Shown: positions 7,756 through 18,025, counted from the stretch's first letter. The stretch is 24,631 nt of DNA from Chromera velia (GCA_018398765.1 JAHBMJ010005252.1:47501-72131), one strand, 5' to 3'. The notes: generated from the sequence alone by a model not told the origin. Translations and numbers: made by a program.

Positions 7756-8990
7756 ACTGGAGAAGAGCAAGGAAGGGGCACACAGCGGTTCCTAGAGTGG
7801 TTCAGGCACAAACTGCTGCTTGGGAGTGTTGCAATCCCAGGGGAGATGCTGGTAGTCTACAATGAGGTGGGACATGGCTTGACGGTTTCGGCTTGCATAT
7901 GACTAAGGTTGCGCTGCATAGTTTGCATGAGTTTGCCTAGAAGTTTGCGTACAGCTGTACGTTTTTCTCGTGAAGTCATATATGCAGGCTTTGTTCTGAA
8001 ATTATTTATGCGTACATGTATACATACACTCTGTGCATATACTCTACAACTATTTTTTTACATATAAGTGTGATTTAATTAAATCAGTCAAAAGTCCTTA
8101 AAATCACAGTTATTATTTCACAAATCATTGTAACACAAAAGATTCTAGAAATTCTCCTTGTGACACACTATAGTTCCAGTGTAAAACCATGTATTTGACC
8201 TAGGTATTTGACATTATTTGTACTAAACAATCTATACAAAACCGGTGTAGCCAATAGTTTGATCGCTATTTAAATCAGACCTTTGATCTAGATTTGATTT
8301 TCACTCATAAATTTAACAAAGTTCTAAATAAACAAATAAAAGAAGAAAGTTAGGCTGAGTTTTGGTTGTTTACGGCTTTACAGTATGAACCCTAGCATTT
8401 ATTATTATAACATGCATTGGCAAAGAAACAACTAGAGAAACAGTAGTATAACAATACTTATTAATTCATACAGTGCAATACCTGAACAACACTTTAATAC
8501 CCTATTGCATTTGGAAGAAATTAGAAGAATTGGAATGCTCAATTCGAGTCAATTATGAATTTAGCTAGGAATTTAGAAACCCAAATTCCCAATTGTATGG
8601 CGGGGAACAATTTGAAAATATTTTTTTTAATATCAAAAACTTAATGTATACAGCTATAGGCACAAAGTTGTACTATTTGTCTGCATAAACATTGCAAAAC
8701 TCAAAGATTTCAAACCTTAACACAGATTAGCTTTACATATTGTTATCATATTAAAATATTTAACCTAAAAAAATACATTTCCATGATTTCCTGCTAGTAA
8801 CCCTGCTTGTAACTAGTTGATTTATTCATTCATTCATTCATTCATTCATTGGATTTCGTTTATTCATATATTCCGAGTCGCAACTATGCTAGCAACTAGA
8901 TTCGCAAATAAATTCAGAGACTTAACTACGACTCATTTATCGTTCGGCCGCTAGTATTTACGACAAGCATTCACAAGAAAAATTCGTTGT
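7756..8990. other. AT-rich intergenic DNA with an ATTC microsatellite
   Basis: Mostly AT-rich with no convincing ORF. A perfect (ATTC)n run sits at about 8823-8850. Minus-strand AATAAA motifs (plus-strand TTTATT near 8821 and 8860) lie 130-170 bases beyond the stop of the gene ending at 8991 and could serve its 3' end. Confidence 0.5.
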
Positions 8991-10321
8991 TTAATTCGGA
9001 CTGCCAAACATACAGTCGCTGACATACGTCCCATCTTCAGCCAAGTCGTCAGCAAAGTCTTCATCTCGATACATCTGCTCCTCTGTTCCTTCCTCCCTAG
9101 CCTCCGTGCCTCCTTCCTGAAAGTGACGGTCAGAGGCTTCCACTTCATTCAATTCTCCCTGCGGTGGGGATTGGGGGGGGCATGCAGGTGGTTGTTCTAA
9201 GGGCTGCTCATGGTTTTCTACTTCGGCTGCTGCTGTTACAAGTGGTTGTGATGGCGGTGTCGGCAGTGTTCCCGCCTCTGCTGCTGCTGTCATGGGAAAC
9301 GGAAAGGGGGGATTTGAGAGAGGGGCAAGAGAAGGAGGCGGCGCAGCACTGGAGAAGAGAGGGAAGACACTGTCAGGGAGGGCAGAGGAGGAGGCCGAGG
9401 CGGAGGAACAAGAGGACGCGGAGGCGCTGGCAGAGACCGGAAACGCTCCGGTCGACCAGGTCGATCCCCACGGCAGCTCTGTATGGGAGAGGCCCTCTAA
9501 ATCTGCCGGGGGAGCCCTGTCTAGGGACGCTACAACACCTGCTGTGTCCAAATGTGAGGATGCTGCAGAGTCTGCCGGGGCCCTGTACGGGGATGTTGCC
9601 ACACCCGCTGGGTCCAAATGTGAGGATGCTGCACCATCTGCCGGGGCCCAGTGAGAGGATGCCGAAGGATCTGCCGGGGCCCAGTGAGAGGATGCCGAAG
9701 GATCTGCCAGAGCCTTCTGGAAGGGCTGCTCTACCTCCCAGTTAGACCGCTGGACAGACTGCCGGATAAACTCTCGGACAGGTTGCGGCTGTACTCTTGC
9801 ACTGGATGCAGAAGGGTGGGCAGTGAGATGGGCAGAAAGGGAGTGAGGAGGCTGGACGGGAGATATCGGAGGATCAGGCGGCAGAAAAGGGACAGGCACA
9901 GAGACGCTGAAGGGATTCACATTGGCTGGCTGCTGTGCGGAGGGAAATTGAAAAGGTCCTCCTCCGCCGTTTGATCCCTTGAAGAGTTCTGCAGACACAG
10001 TAGCCCACTCAGCCCCTTCATATTCATCCTCCTCCCCGTCTACTTCCTGTCTTCCCACCCCATCCCCCCCTTGTCTCTCTTCTTCTTCTTCTTCCGGGAC
10101 CCCAAAAATGTCTTCCACCTCTTCCAAGAGGTCTGCAAACGAATCCAACCCAGAGGCAGCGGCAGCAACCCCCCCATCCCCCCTCTCCCTCTCCCTTTCC
10201 TCTCCCCCTGCTGCACCCATGTCCCCGTAGAGGCCTGTTGCATCCTTCCCAGCCACCGGCCGTTCATCCACAGGCAGCCCCCAAGAAACAAACCCACGCG
10301 AACCAGGGGGTCTCGCATGCC
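8991..10321 (-). CDS. Acidic, Pro/Ser/Ala-rich exon or gene with 11-residue repeats
   Basis: A long minus-strand frame (stop TAA at 8991-8993) is open upstream to about 10375. If it is an independent gene, the first good start is an ATG at 10220 (GGGGACATGGG), giving 409 residues. If it is the last exon of the ankyrin gene, it begins at 10321 after GTGCAG, in phase 1. Seen in order from the 10220 ATG: an Arg/Glu-rich patch, FADLLEEVEDIFGVPEEEEE, a Pro/Val-rich linker, six 11-residue repeats at about residues 172-237 (consensus ADPSASSHWAP), a Ser/Ala tract and a Pro-rich stretch. It ends in an acidic tail with DEDFADDLAEDGTYVSD. It looks intrinsically disordered, with no catalytic motif. A role as an interaction or activation tail is only a guess. 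Confidence 0.65.
9510..9707 (-). repeat. 33-bp coding tandem repeat (six 11-residue units)
   Basis: Two units are almost identical at the DNA level (GGATCTGCCGGGGCCCAGTG core, 33 bases apart near 9633-9700). The others are diverged and alternate in two types, ADxxASSHLDx and AGVxxSxxRAP, suggesting a 66-bp higher-order unit. Length variation here would keep the frame. Confidence 0.75.
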
Positions 10322-10388
10322 CTGCACGCAGCCACTTGTGCCTTTTGTTTTTCCCTTTGATGGATCATACACAACATCAAGCAATTAC

Positions 10389-10457
10389 CAGATGCATAGA
10401 CGGAGGGTTGGGACTGTGGCGTGAGTCCGCGCGTGTGGGTGAAGTCATGGGAGCTTT
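10389..10457 (-). CDS. Proposed small middle exon of the ankyrin gene
   Basis: A strong acceptor, CTTGTTTTTCAG, ends at 10458 on the minus strand. From 10457 a 69-base segment is open in the phase needed and reads SSHDFTHTRGLTPQSQPSVY, then ASG, before a GTAATT donor at 10388. Entry and exit are both phase 1, so it links the ankyrin exon (ending 10696) to the acidic exon (starting 10321). The second intron would be only 67 bases. The acceptor is convincing; the exact exon is inferred. Confidence 0.4.
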
Positions 10458-10695
10458 CTGAAAAACAAGAAATGAATGGAGGGTGAGGAGGGGACGGAGA
10501 CCCAGACAAAAGCTGATGAGATTGAGCTGAGCCTTTTCTCGGTCATCACATGTGTAGACGCAGAAGAACAAAGAAGAAACGACAAGAGAATCTGGTTGCT
10601 TCCTCTATTCCTCTTCTTTCGCGCTTTTGTGCTAAGCCCCACGTACATACACGCAAATGAATGACAAGACAAAGCTTTGCCTTTAGCAGACAGAC
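10458..10695 (-). other. Proposed intron of the ankyrin gene
   Basis: It runs from GTCTGT to a pyrimidine-rich CTTGTTTTTCAG. Its translation in the upstream frame loses the charged composition of the gene. The 5' site is weak, and other donors (for example GTATGT at about 10644) would create an immediate stop after splicing. Confidence 0.4.
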
Positions 10696-12466
10696 CTTCG
10701 GGGACGCCCTCTCCCGTCTCCGCTCGCGATGCAGTTTTCTTTTTCTTGCTGGCAGTGCCTTTTCTTTCCGAGGAGCCTAGAACTTCAAGTCCCTTCCGTT
10801 GTCCTCCCACCTGCTTTCCATTTGTCCCGTTCACCCTCTTCCCTCCACTGGCAACCTCCATGTTCGTTTTTTTCTTCTCCTTTGGCCTGGTCGCCTGAGA
10901 CTGTGCAGCCTGACGTCTCCTCTCAATAAGAAGACCAAGAGGCCTGTCTTCATCGCTCCACTCAAGATCTTTTGGCCCCCCTCTGGGTGCCTCAGCACTG
11001 CCAGTCTCCGTCCGTTTCTCTTTCTCTCGCTCTTGCTCACTCTCTTCTGAGGAGGGAATGTCGACTACCTGAGTCTGTGCTTCTTCCTTTAGCTCTCTGC
11101 TTTCCTGCCTCTCCATTTCCCCGCCCCCCTTTTGCTTTCTGCTTTCCTGCCTCTCCATTTCCTGGCTCCACTCTTGCTTTCTGCTTTCCTGCTCCTCCAC
11201 CTCTTCCCTTTGCTTTCTCCTTACCTCCCTCTGCACCTCTGACTGTTGCTTTCCCCTCTCATGTACCGCTTCCTCTCTCTTTTGCTTTCTCTTTACATCC
11301 CTCAGCGAACTCGACTCTAGCTTTGCCCTTTCCTTCCACTTTGGATTCTTCAAGAGCGACTCAACAGTCCTATCGCCCTTTAAAAGCTTTTTCCTTTCCT
11401 CAACAGCGTCCAACGCAGACTTGTTCAACGACCCCTTCAAATGAGGGGAGGCACCTCCCTCTAACAGAATTTCCATGCATCTTTTGAACCCCTTCCCTCT
11501 TCCCCGCTCTGTAGCTTTCTCCGTCGCGTAGCAGAGGGCGCTCTTGCCCTCCCCGGAGATGTCGTCAGCGTTCGCCCCCTGCTGCAACAAGACCTCCACC
11601 AACGAATCCTGCCCTTTCCAAGCCGCCAAAATGAGGGCGGTGTCTCCTTGTGTGTTTTTCGCATGCACATTCGCTTCTGCATTAAGCAAAAGGCGCGCAG
11701 GCTCCGTCTGACCGCCCCACTCCCACGAACAAATGTGGAGAGGAGTGTTTCCATTGCTATCCTGTGCGTCTACGTCCGCCCCCCCTTCTACTATCAACAT
11801 CTCAATGAGGACAGCAAACCCCTTCATCGTTGCGTGATGAAGCGCGGTCTGCCCCTCTGTATTCTTCGAATTCACATCAAGTTTTTCGATTTTTTCCGCA
11901 ATCTCCCTCTCTCTTTTACTGACCCAAATGGGCCTTTCCGATGTCCTGCCCATCCTTTCGAGCAGCTCTCTGACGACGTTGACTGACTCTTCAAGAACTG
12001 CCACTTGCAGAACGGAGTCTTTCTCCCCTTCGGTAAGGACAAGAGGATCGACACCAACGTCAAGGAGAACGGAAAGGGTGGGAACGTCATCGTTGCGAGC
12101 TGCCGAGTGCAGCGCAGCCTCACCGTCTACGAGCAAGTTGAAATCGATATTTTTGGCTGCGACCATGAACGGGATGAGCTCTGTCTGCCCCCTGTCAACG
12201 GCATGGTGGAAGGCCACCTGATCTCCCCCAACCCTTATCAGCAACAGCTTGGCAATTTCCTGATGCCTCCCTGACACAGCCTCACACAGACATCTTCTTA
12301 GCTCTTGGACTTCCGGCGCATCTTCTTCGAGGGGGTCTGCATTGACTTCCTGGAGCAGACTCAACGTCCGCTCGAATTCGCCATCCCTGACCGCATTGAA
12401 AAGGTCACGAATAGCTGCTCGCGTCTGGCTGCAGAGCCGTCTTGAAGCCGCTCCTGCTTCTTCCAT
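10696..12466 (-). CDS. Ankyrin-repeat and coiled-coil protein (main exon)
   Basis: The start is an ATG at 12466 (CTCATGGAAG); upstream in-frame codons contain no earlier ATG. From it, about five ankyrin repeats are visible at residues 114-145 and 202-344. The clearest are TEGQTALHHATMKGF, NGNTPLHICSWEWG and QGDTALILAAWKGQDSLVE; weaker helices precede them. Ankyrin stacks bind partner proteins. Residues 382-467 are a highly charged coiled coil with repeats of EMERQESRKQK. A conserved-looking EWSDEDRPLGLLIERRR follows at 504-518, then a Lys-rich basic tail that could include nuclear-localisation signals. The frame runs on to a stop near 10445, but its last 80 or so residues are Ser/Phe-rich and intron-like. 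I therefore end the exon at 10696 before GTCTGT, a weak donor in phase 1. Joined to the two downstream exons it would encode about 1056 residues. Alternatively it ends at 10445 as a separate gene. Confidence 0.8.
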
Positions 12467-12932
12467 GAGTCTGCAAGTGATATCGAGGCTAGAAAAATCG
12501 TCCAAGGAGACGGGAAAGACGGATTCAGTTCAGTCACACAGAAAAAAGGGACTGGGAAATGCAGAAGCCAATCAGATGTCGATTGCCCCACTTGGCTTGC
12601 TTTTGCGTAAGTCCACGTGCGTCACGTGTCAACCGTTTCGATTTTGATTGCCGGCATGCGGATGGCTGTGGCATGCTGTGGCTTATTGTGGCTTTGCCAT
12701 GGCTTTGCCTTTGTCTCAGACTGGACACGTACATTGCATGGTCACCTGTTCTCCATGCAATGCCGTGCATGGCCCCCGGCCATGGTATCTGTTAAGGCCA
12801 TTTAAGGCCCTTAGCCGCACCTATATGGAAAAAAAAAAGTCGAATCCCCTCAATTAATACAGTGAGCACATTTTGTCCGCACTTTTTTTCCCATTTGTCC
12901 ACATGCGGTAGTGGGCCCGACCGACTCACTCA
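12467..12932 (-). promoter_or_regulatory. Upstream region of the ankyrin gene with GCATGC-rich palindromes
   Basis: No gene is seen on either strand. The stretch is unusually rich in CATGC/GCATG words between 12650 and 12790. CATTGCATGG at 12732-12741 and its exact complement CCATGCAATG at 12753-12762 form a 10-bp inverted repeat around 11 bases. TTAAGGCC occurs twice near 12792-12810. It lies about 270 bases upstream of the ankyrin ATG, so a regulatory role is plausible but unproven. Confidence 0.35.
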
Positions 12933-13305
12933 GTGCCGGGGTCTTTGGTGGGCCCGCGCCATGCGGCTTGCAAGAACCGTCTGCACGCAGGAGTCCCCTT
13001 CGGCACCTCCGACAGTCACTTTGGCTGCAAGTTTGGCATGGGAGAACGCTACTCAGTTCTCTAAAACATCCACTTCTCTAGCCACTTCTTTCACCAAGGT
13101 ATTTTGTTTCGAACAAACGAAGCCCCCACCTACTGCGGAAACTTGTAGTTCTTCTTTCTCTCGTTCGATCATCCGTCTCCCCGTCTCCAACTCTGTTTCA
13201 CTTCTCTTCACCAAATCAGGATGTGTCAGAGCAGGGGCGTTTTCATTTTCGTGTGCATTCGCTACTCTCTTTCAAAATTGCCTGTGCTTTTTCAAAAAGA
13301 CCCAT
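12933..13305 (-). pseudogene. Hidden coding-like segments on the minus strand (exon or decayed gene)
   Basis: An ATG at 13305 opens MGLFEKAQAILKESSECTRK and stops at 13245. One frame away, a second open stretch runs 13271-13056 and includes LTHPDLVKRSETELETGRRM, IEREKEELQVSAV and LVKEVAREVDVLEN. After a TGA at 13053-13055 the same frame continues as VAFSHAKLAAKVTVGGAEGD and stops at 12930. This charged, helix-like composition is far more protein-like than the plus-strand reading of the same bases. Either small introns remove the breaks (a GTAGCG-to-CAG intron of about 73 bases keeps phase) or the gene is decayed. Family unknown. Confidence 0.45.
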
Positions 13306-13379
13306 GAAAAGGAGACGAATCGGAGTGACACTGTTTTTCCGAGGCAGCAGAGGCAAACATATCGACGAGAGATTCTCTC

Positions 13380-13444
13380 TCTTTCACTCCCTCCCTCCCT
13401 AGCTCCCTACCTCCCTCCCTCCCTTCCTCCCTCCCCCCTTTCCC

Positions 13445-13533
<89 letters not shown>

Positions 13534-13545
13534 ACTCTTTCTCTC
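13380..13545. repeat. (CCCT)n then (CT)n low-complexity tract
   Basis: TCCC/CTCCC repeats pass into a nearly pure CT dinucleotide run with TTTCT interruptions. It is open in both strands and yields only Ser/Leu or Arg/Glu strings. It is not coding. Confidence 0.9.
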
Positions 13546-13676
13546 TGTATATCTATGAATATCTCTTCTTACTTTTTTATGCATGTGCGTGTGCTGTGCA
13601 TGATGTGTACACATTTGTGTTTGTGTACGTGATTATGTATGTGAACGGTACGTGCGTACGCGCGCGTGCGCATGTG
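13532..13676 (+). repeat. Segmental duplication, copy 1
   Basis: From CACTCTTTCTCTCTGTATAT to the ACGTGCGTACGC region it matches 14054-14190 with scattered substitutions, including GAATATCTCTTCTTACTTTT and TGCTGTGCATGAT. It ends in an alternating purine-pyrimidine stretch (TACGCGCGCGTGCGCATG) of the kind that can form Z-DNA. Confidence 0.7.
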
Positions 13677-13953
13677 TGTATACATATGTCAGCCTGTGAA
13701 ACTAGCTCCCACGCGCGCCGTATATATCTTTGAATAGTCGACAGTGTGCGTCAGTATGTGATGAACTCTTTCTGTTGCTCTGGTTGCTTTTTCCCTCTCT
13801 CTGTCTCCTCGGCTCTCTCTTTGCCTCTATCTGTTGCACATGCTTCTTTTGCTACATGGCATTCGTCAGGTGCAGTACAAAGCATCCAATGAGGAATATT
13901 AACACTGAGGCATATCCCTCTGAACTTACAAATATCATTTGTTCCCCCCCCCC

Positions 13954-13962
13954 NNNNNNNNN
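13954..13962. other. Assembly gap (9 N) inside a C homopolymer
   Basis: Nine Ns are flanked by 10 C on the left (13944-13953) and 12 C on the right (13963-13974). The true length is unknown. A CT run follows directly. Confidence 0.95.
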
Positions 13963-14053
13963 CCCCCCCCCCCCTCTCTCTCTCTCTCTCTCTTTCTTTT
14001 CTTCTGTCTCTTTTTCTCTATCTTTCCCTTCCTTTCTCTTCAGCTCGCTCGTT

Positions 14054-14190
14054 CACTCCTTCTCTCCGTATATCTGTGAATATCTCTTCTTGTTTTTTTG
14101 TGCATATACGTATGCTGTGCATGATCTGTACACATTTGCGTTTCTGTATGTAATTGTGTATGTGAATAGTATGTGCGTACGCATGTATGT
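14054..14190 (+). repeat. Segmental duplication, copy 2
   Basis: It is the diverged partner of 13532-13676. Both copies are preceded by CT-rich tracts and followed by GT-rich tracts, so the duplicated unit is probably about 520 bp, microsatellites included. Confidence 0.7.
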
Positions 14191-14294
14191 GTGTGTGTGT
14201 ATGTGTGTATGTATGTGTGTGTGTGTGTATATTTGTGTGTGTGTGCGTGTGTGTGTGTGTGTGTGTGTATTTGTGTGTGTCTGTGTGTCTGTCA

Positions 14295-14330
<36 letters not shown>

Positions 14331-14338
14331 GCATGTGT

Positions 14339-14409
<71 letters not shown>

Positions 14410-14415
14410 CGCATG
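14173..14415. repeat. (GT)n and (CT)n compound microsatellite
   Basis: Two long GT runs (about 14187-14290 and 14335-14408) flank a CT run (about 14299-14328). Just beyond it, on the minus strand, a short protein-like reading GDSLNMPTNVKEYIHAN (about 14405-14460) enters the repeat. It could be a small exon whose intron starts in the GT tract. Confidence 0.85.
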
Positions 14416-14679
14416 GATGTACTCCTTGACGTTTGTCGGCATGTTCAGAGAATCTCCTCCGTCACTGTTCACTTATACCCAACGAGCATGACTGCCTGCC
14501 CCGAGAACACTAGCTGCTACCGATCCCCTCGCATGTGTTTCTCTTTCCATCTTTGTCGCAAATGGTGAAGAAATTGCGTCTCTGTCTTTTCATCTTCTTT
14601 TTATCCTTCATACCTCAAAAGCACATCTTCCCCCCGCATTCCTTTGCACACAGAAGCACATGTGGTAGTCTGTGCGTAC

Positions 14680-14860
14680 CTCTTCTCAGTGTCTTCCTGC
14701 CTTTCTTCCTTTCATTCTCTTTTGAACTGGTTATACGTCTCGTCGTCTTCACAATGTCTGCTGAGATCATAAAGGAATGTTCATTCTTCTTCTCTTTCTC
14801 AGACAAAATCGAAGAACACAGTAGCGCGAAGTTCAGCTCATCCTTCCGAGGACTTTCTCG
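14680..14860 (-). CDS. Possible exon of an unrecognised Lys/Glu-rich protein
   Basis: A minus-strand frame is open from 14860 and reads RESPRKDELNFALLCSSILS, then EKEKKNEHSFMISADIVKTT and a basic end KENERKKGRKTLRR. At 14680 a GTACGC donor follows in phase 1. Beyond it the frame soon becomes Cys/Gly-rich and stops at 14615. The acceptor is not clear. Together with coding-like pieces at about 14405-14460 and 12933-13305, this could be one minus-strand gene with microsatellite-filled introns. No family is recognised. Confidence 0.35.
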
Positions 14861-14929
14861 TCACCCAGGGGGGGGTCCGGTTTTCACGCCGACTCAGAAC
14901 TTTACACAAAAATCTCACTAGAAAAACCA

Positions 14930-16390
14930 GTGTTAAAGTATACATGTGTAGAAATATATTAAAATTAAAATTAAGTAGATCGATGTGATTACAATGCATT
15001 ACTGTCATTACATTCTTTATCCAGTTCAAAAAATTTATTTTAAAAAATGGGGTTATACAGAAAAATAATTATCAATAGATTTCATCAATAATTCAGTTTT
15101 TTTTTTTTTAATTAAATCCTTCTTCATCATTGAAGCTTTTGATTTGAAGTGTTGATTAAGACAGTATAGCGTGGCATCCTAGAAAATAACAGCTTTTCCC
15201 TGCCTAACGTTAGAAGTATCCAGCTAGCTCTGGATATGGATAACGATGGCGTGTCATAGTCATAGTCATAGTTAATCAAATCCTTAGGTTGTTAATTTTT
15301 TTTTTTCCACATTTTTTTTTTCTATACATTTTTTGTTGAAAACAAAAAACGAAAAAAAGTTTTTTTCATACATTTGTTTTTCTGAAGGCTTGCTGGAGTA
15401 TAGCTTAAAATTCCGAAAATCTAGTATCCGTTTGATTCAGCCTATGATTTAATCTACATTGTGACAATTAAAACATATTATACATCGTGAAATTTCTTTT
15501 CGGTAGGTGCAAAATATTGCAAAACAACTTACTGGCCCGGTCTCGCTATCTTTAGAATACTTTAGAACTATTATTGTTCATAATTTTTCATGATATGGTT
15601 ATCCACGCTAGTTCACACCTGTTCTCATACTGCTATGTACGTATGGTGTACTATGTGTATATAAAGATTTGCACAAATGACGCTGAAATTACAACTCAGT
15701 GGATGATATAACATGATATAACAAACTAAGTTGCTCTTCCTGTGATAGCCAGATATGGTAGATTTGGTGCACTTTAGCTGATGCTCTCACAAACCCGAAC
15801 AGCACGCTTCCAGCGCGCCCTCCGCACGCCACGGCCCTCAAGGCCGGGGCGCATCCGAACTTGTTACCAATAAATCGGGTTACATTTGCCTTTCGGGACC
15901 CGCGCTTTCCGGCAACTGTACAGCACGTGCATGACGAACATGCACCTTTTGTCTAACCTTGATGTATCACTACATATGTATGCAAAAACACACATCGAGG
16001 AGAATTGTACATAGATTCAATCATCTGTATATAGTTTTTAAGGAAGGCGATAAAGCATACCGTCTAAGTGAAGCTGTTCTGAATTGCTCCATTGTTTGAC
16101 TATGCTACCAAACTTAGTGGCAAGTTAAGACATGCCGCCTTACAGAGTCAGGAGTAAGCCGCACCACGACTGAGTGTGCTTGACAAAGAGGAAAAACGGT
16201 TAATTTGATCTGCAGGAACCTCTTTTTGCCCGTCTTCTTTCTCTCTCCTTAGCCCCTCTTCTCGTTCTTCAGCACCTGGTTTTTTGACTTCCTTCTACCT
16301 CCACTTAAAGATTTGGGATGCAAAATACTGTCTATATATAGTGTATATTGCTGTGGATGCTATAGTATTTGCTTTGAAATGTTGTGGAGA
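14930..16390. other. AT-rich intergenic DNA
   Basis: A/T homopolymers and short repeats such as GTCATAGTCATAGTCATAG (about 15257). No gene is supported except the GC-rich island listed separately at 15689-15955. Confidence 0.5.
15689..15955 (-). other. GC-rich island with an 87-codon open frame lacking ATG
   Basis: About 130 GC-rich bases (15785-15925) stand out in AT-rich DNA. The minus strand is open between TAG (15953-15955) and TAA (15689-15691), with a middle that reads VTRFIGNKFGCAPALRAVAC and GSVLFGFVRASAK. There is no start codon or splice evidence. It may be a captured gene fragment or chance. Confidence 0.25.
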
Positions 16391-16429
16391 GGCTCACCGC
16401 GTATAGGTCCAGCGCTTGGTAAGTTCAAG

Positions 16430-17890
16430 AGGGAGAGATGTGAACAGAAGCCATTTGGGCCTGTGGATAAAGCTAGGTAAGCAAGTATATGAAGAGAAGC
16501 CGTTTGAGCGTGTGGATGAATGTTTGGGCATGCGGGTGCATGGAGAAAGAGGGACATGGAAAGGAAGTGTATGCAGTAACAGAATCCGCTTAGGCCTGTA
16601 GGTGGATGAATGAAGAGAGACGGAGAGAGCAAGCGTGTTTATGAGTATGTATAGGTTTGTGAGCAGAAGCCGTTTGGGCGTGCAGGTGAGACAAGGAGAA
16701 CGAGTGTGTAAACAGAAGCTGCTTAGGCCCATGGATGAATGAAGAGAAATCAATTGTGTGTCATTAAAGAAAAGCCGTTTGGGCCACTGGTTAGGCCTGT
16801 GGATGAATGAAGAGAGATCAAGTATGTGAACAGAAACATACAGAAGCCGCTTGGGCCTATGGATGAGTGAAGAGAGACAGGGAGAACGAGTGTGTGAACA
16901 GAAGCCGTTTGGGCGTGTGGGTGAATGAAAAGAGAGAAGGAGATACAAGGAGAGCAAGTGTGTGAACAGAAGCCGGTTGGGCATGTGGGTGAATGAAGGG
17001 AGACAAGGAGATATAAGGAGAACGAGTGTGTCACACACTGTCAGTGAATAGAAGCCGTTTGGGCATGTGGGTGAATGAAGGGAGACAAGGAGATACAAGG
17101 AGAGCAAGTGTGTGAACAGAAGCCGGTTGGGCGTGCGGGTGAAAAAAAAGAGATAAGGAGAACGAGTGTGTGAACAGAAGCTAGGAACAGGAGCCGTTTG
17201 GGCCCGTGGATGAATGAAGAGGGATCAATTGTGTGTCATTGAACAAAGGCCGCTTGGGCCTATGGCTAAGCCTGTGGATGAATAAAGAGATATTAAGTGC
17301 CTGAACAGAAGCTGCTTGGGCTTGCTGATGAATTAAGAGAGACAGGGAGAGTGAATGTGTGAACAGAAGCCATTTAATTGGACGTGTGGGTGAATGAAGG
17401 GAAACAAGGAGATACAAAGAGAGCGAGTGTGTGAACAGAAGCCGCTTGGGCCTCATGCAGTGAATCAATGAAGAATAATAAAGAGAGACATGGAGAGCAA
17501 GTATATAAACAGAAGCTGTTTGGGGTGTCACGATGGTGTGGGTGCATGAACATAGACAGGGAAAGCAAGTGTGTAACCAGTGTGAACAGGCTAGGTGAAC
17601 AGGAGCCGGTTGGGCGTGTGGGTGAATGAAGAGGGACAAAGACTCGCACAAGCATGTCAGTAGAAGATATTTGCATGGGTGTGTGGGTACCTGAATAAAT
17701 AGAGACAGCCTGTCATTAAGAAAGAATGAGATTCAATATATAAACAGAACTTCAAGCCGCTGAGGCCTGTGGGTAAATAGAAATAAATGAAGAGAGACAG
17801 AGAGAGCGAGTATATGAATAAAAGCCGTTTGGGCGTATGAATGTGAAAGTGTTAATGGAAGCCGTTAACTTTAGGTATATGGGTGAGTGA
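16430..17890. repeat. Degenerate minisatellite, about 20 units of 50-90 bp
   Basis: The phrase GAACAGAAGCCGTTTGGGC, followed by a GTGGGTGAATGAAG-type segment and an AGGAGA-rich spacer, recurs about 20 times. Spacing varies mainly because the spacer grows or shrinks; two 69-83-base units near 16899-17119 are the best conserved. Long minus-strand frames (16394-17107, 17181-17651) are translations of the repeat (SLHSSTxxPNGFCSHT) and are not taken as genes. Confidence 0.9.
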
Positions 17891-17910
17891 TCGAAGAGAA
17901 ACAGAGAAAA

Positions 17911-18025
17911 TGAGGGAGTAAGTGAGTGAGCAAGTGAGACAGTGAGTGAGTGAATTAGTGAGAAAAGCAAGAATGACTCAGTGAGTCAGTGACTAAGTAT
18001 GTCGGTGAGTGAGTAAGTGAGCATA
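17911..18025. repeat. (GTGA)n tetranucleotide repeat
   Basis: An interrupted GTGA/GTGAGTAA tract directly after the minisatellite. It is the complement of the ACTC tract at 7579-7755. Confidence 0.8.

Noticed and set aside
7541-7795. 84-codon ORF with SLTHSLTH repeats
   Set aside because: It is a translation of the ACTC tetranucleotide tract.
9164-9974. Plus-strand ORFs of 193, 120 and 107 codons over the acidic gene
   Set aside because: They are shadows of the minus-strand coding sequence, created by its repeats and codon bias.
10677-11487. Plus-strand Pro/Phe/Ser-rich ORFs over the coiled coil
   Set aside because: They are complements of the charged coiled-coil region; the minus strand carries the ankyrin and coil motifs.
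12862-13632. 256-codon plus-strand ORF
   Set aside because: It begins with GTG, ends in pure CT repeat (Ser/Leu string), and the minus strand over 12933-13305 is far more protein-like.
13730-14568. Plus- and minus-strand ORFs rich in Cys/Val or Thr/His
   Set aside because: They are GT and CT microsatellite translations, and one spans the N gap.
15785-15925. GC-rich island as a tRNA or small RNA gene
   Set aside because: No cloverleaf arms or internal promoter boxes could be found. A covariance-model search would be decisive.
16394-17651. ORFs of 237 and 156 codons on the minus strand
   Set aside because: They are translations of the degenerate minisatellite and change phase with unit length.
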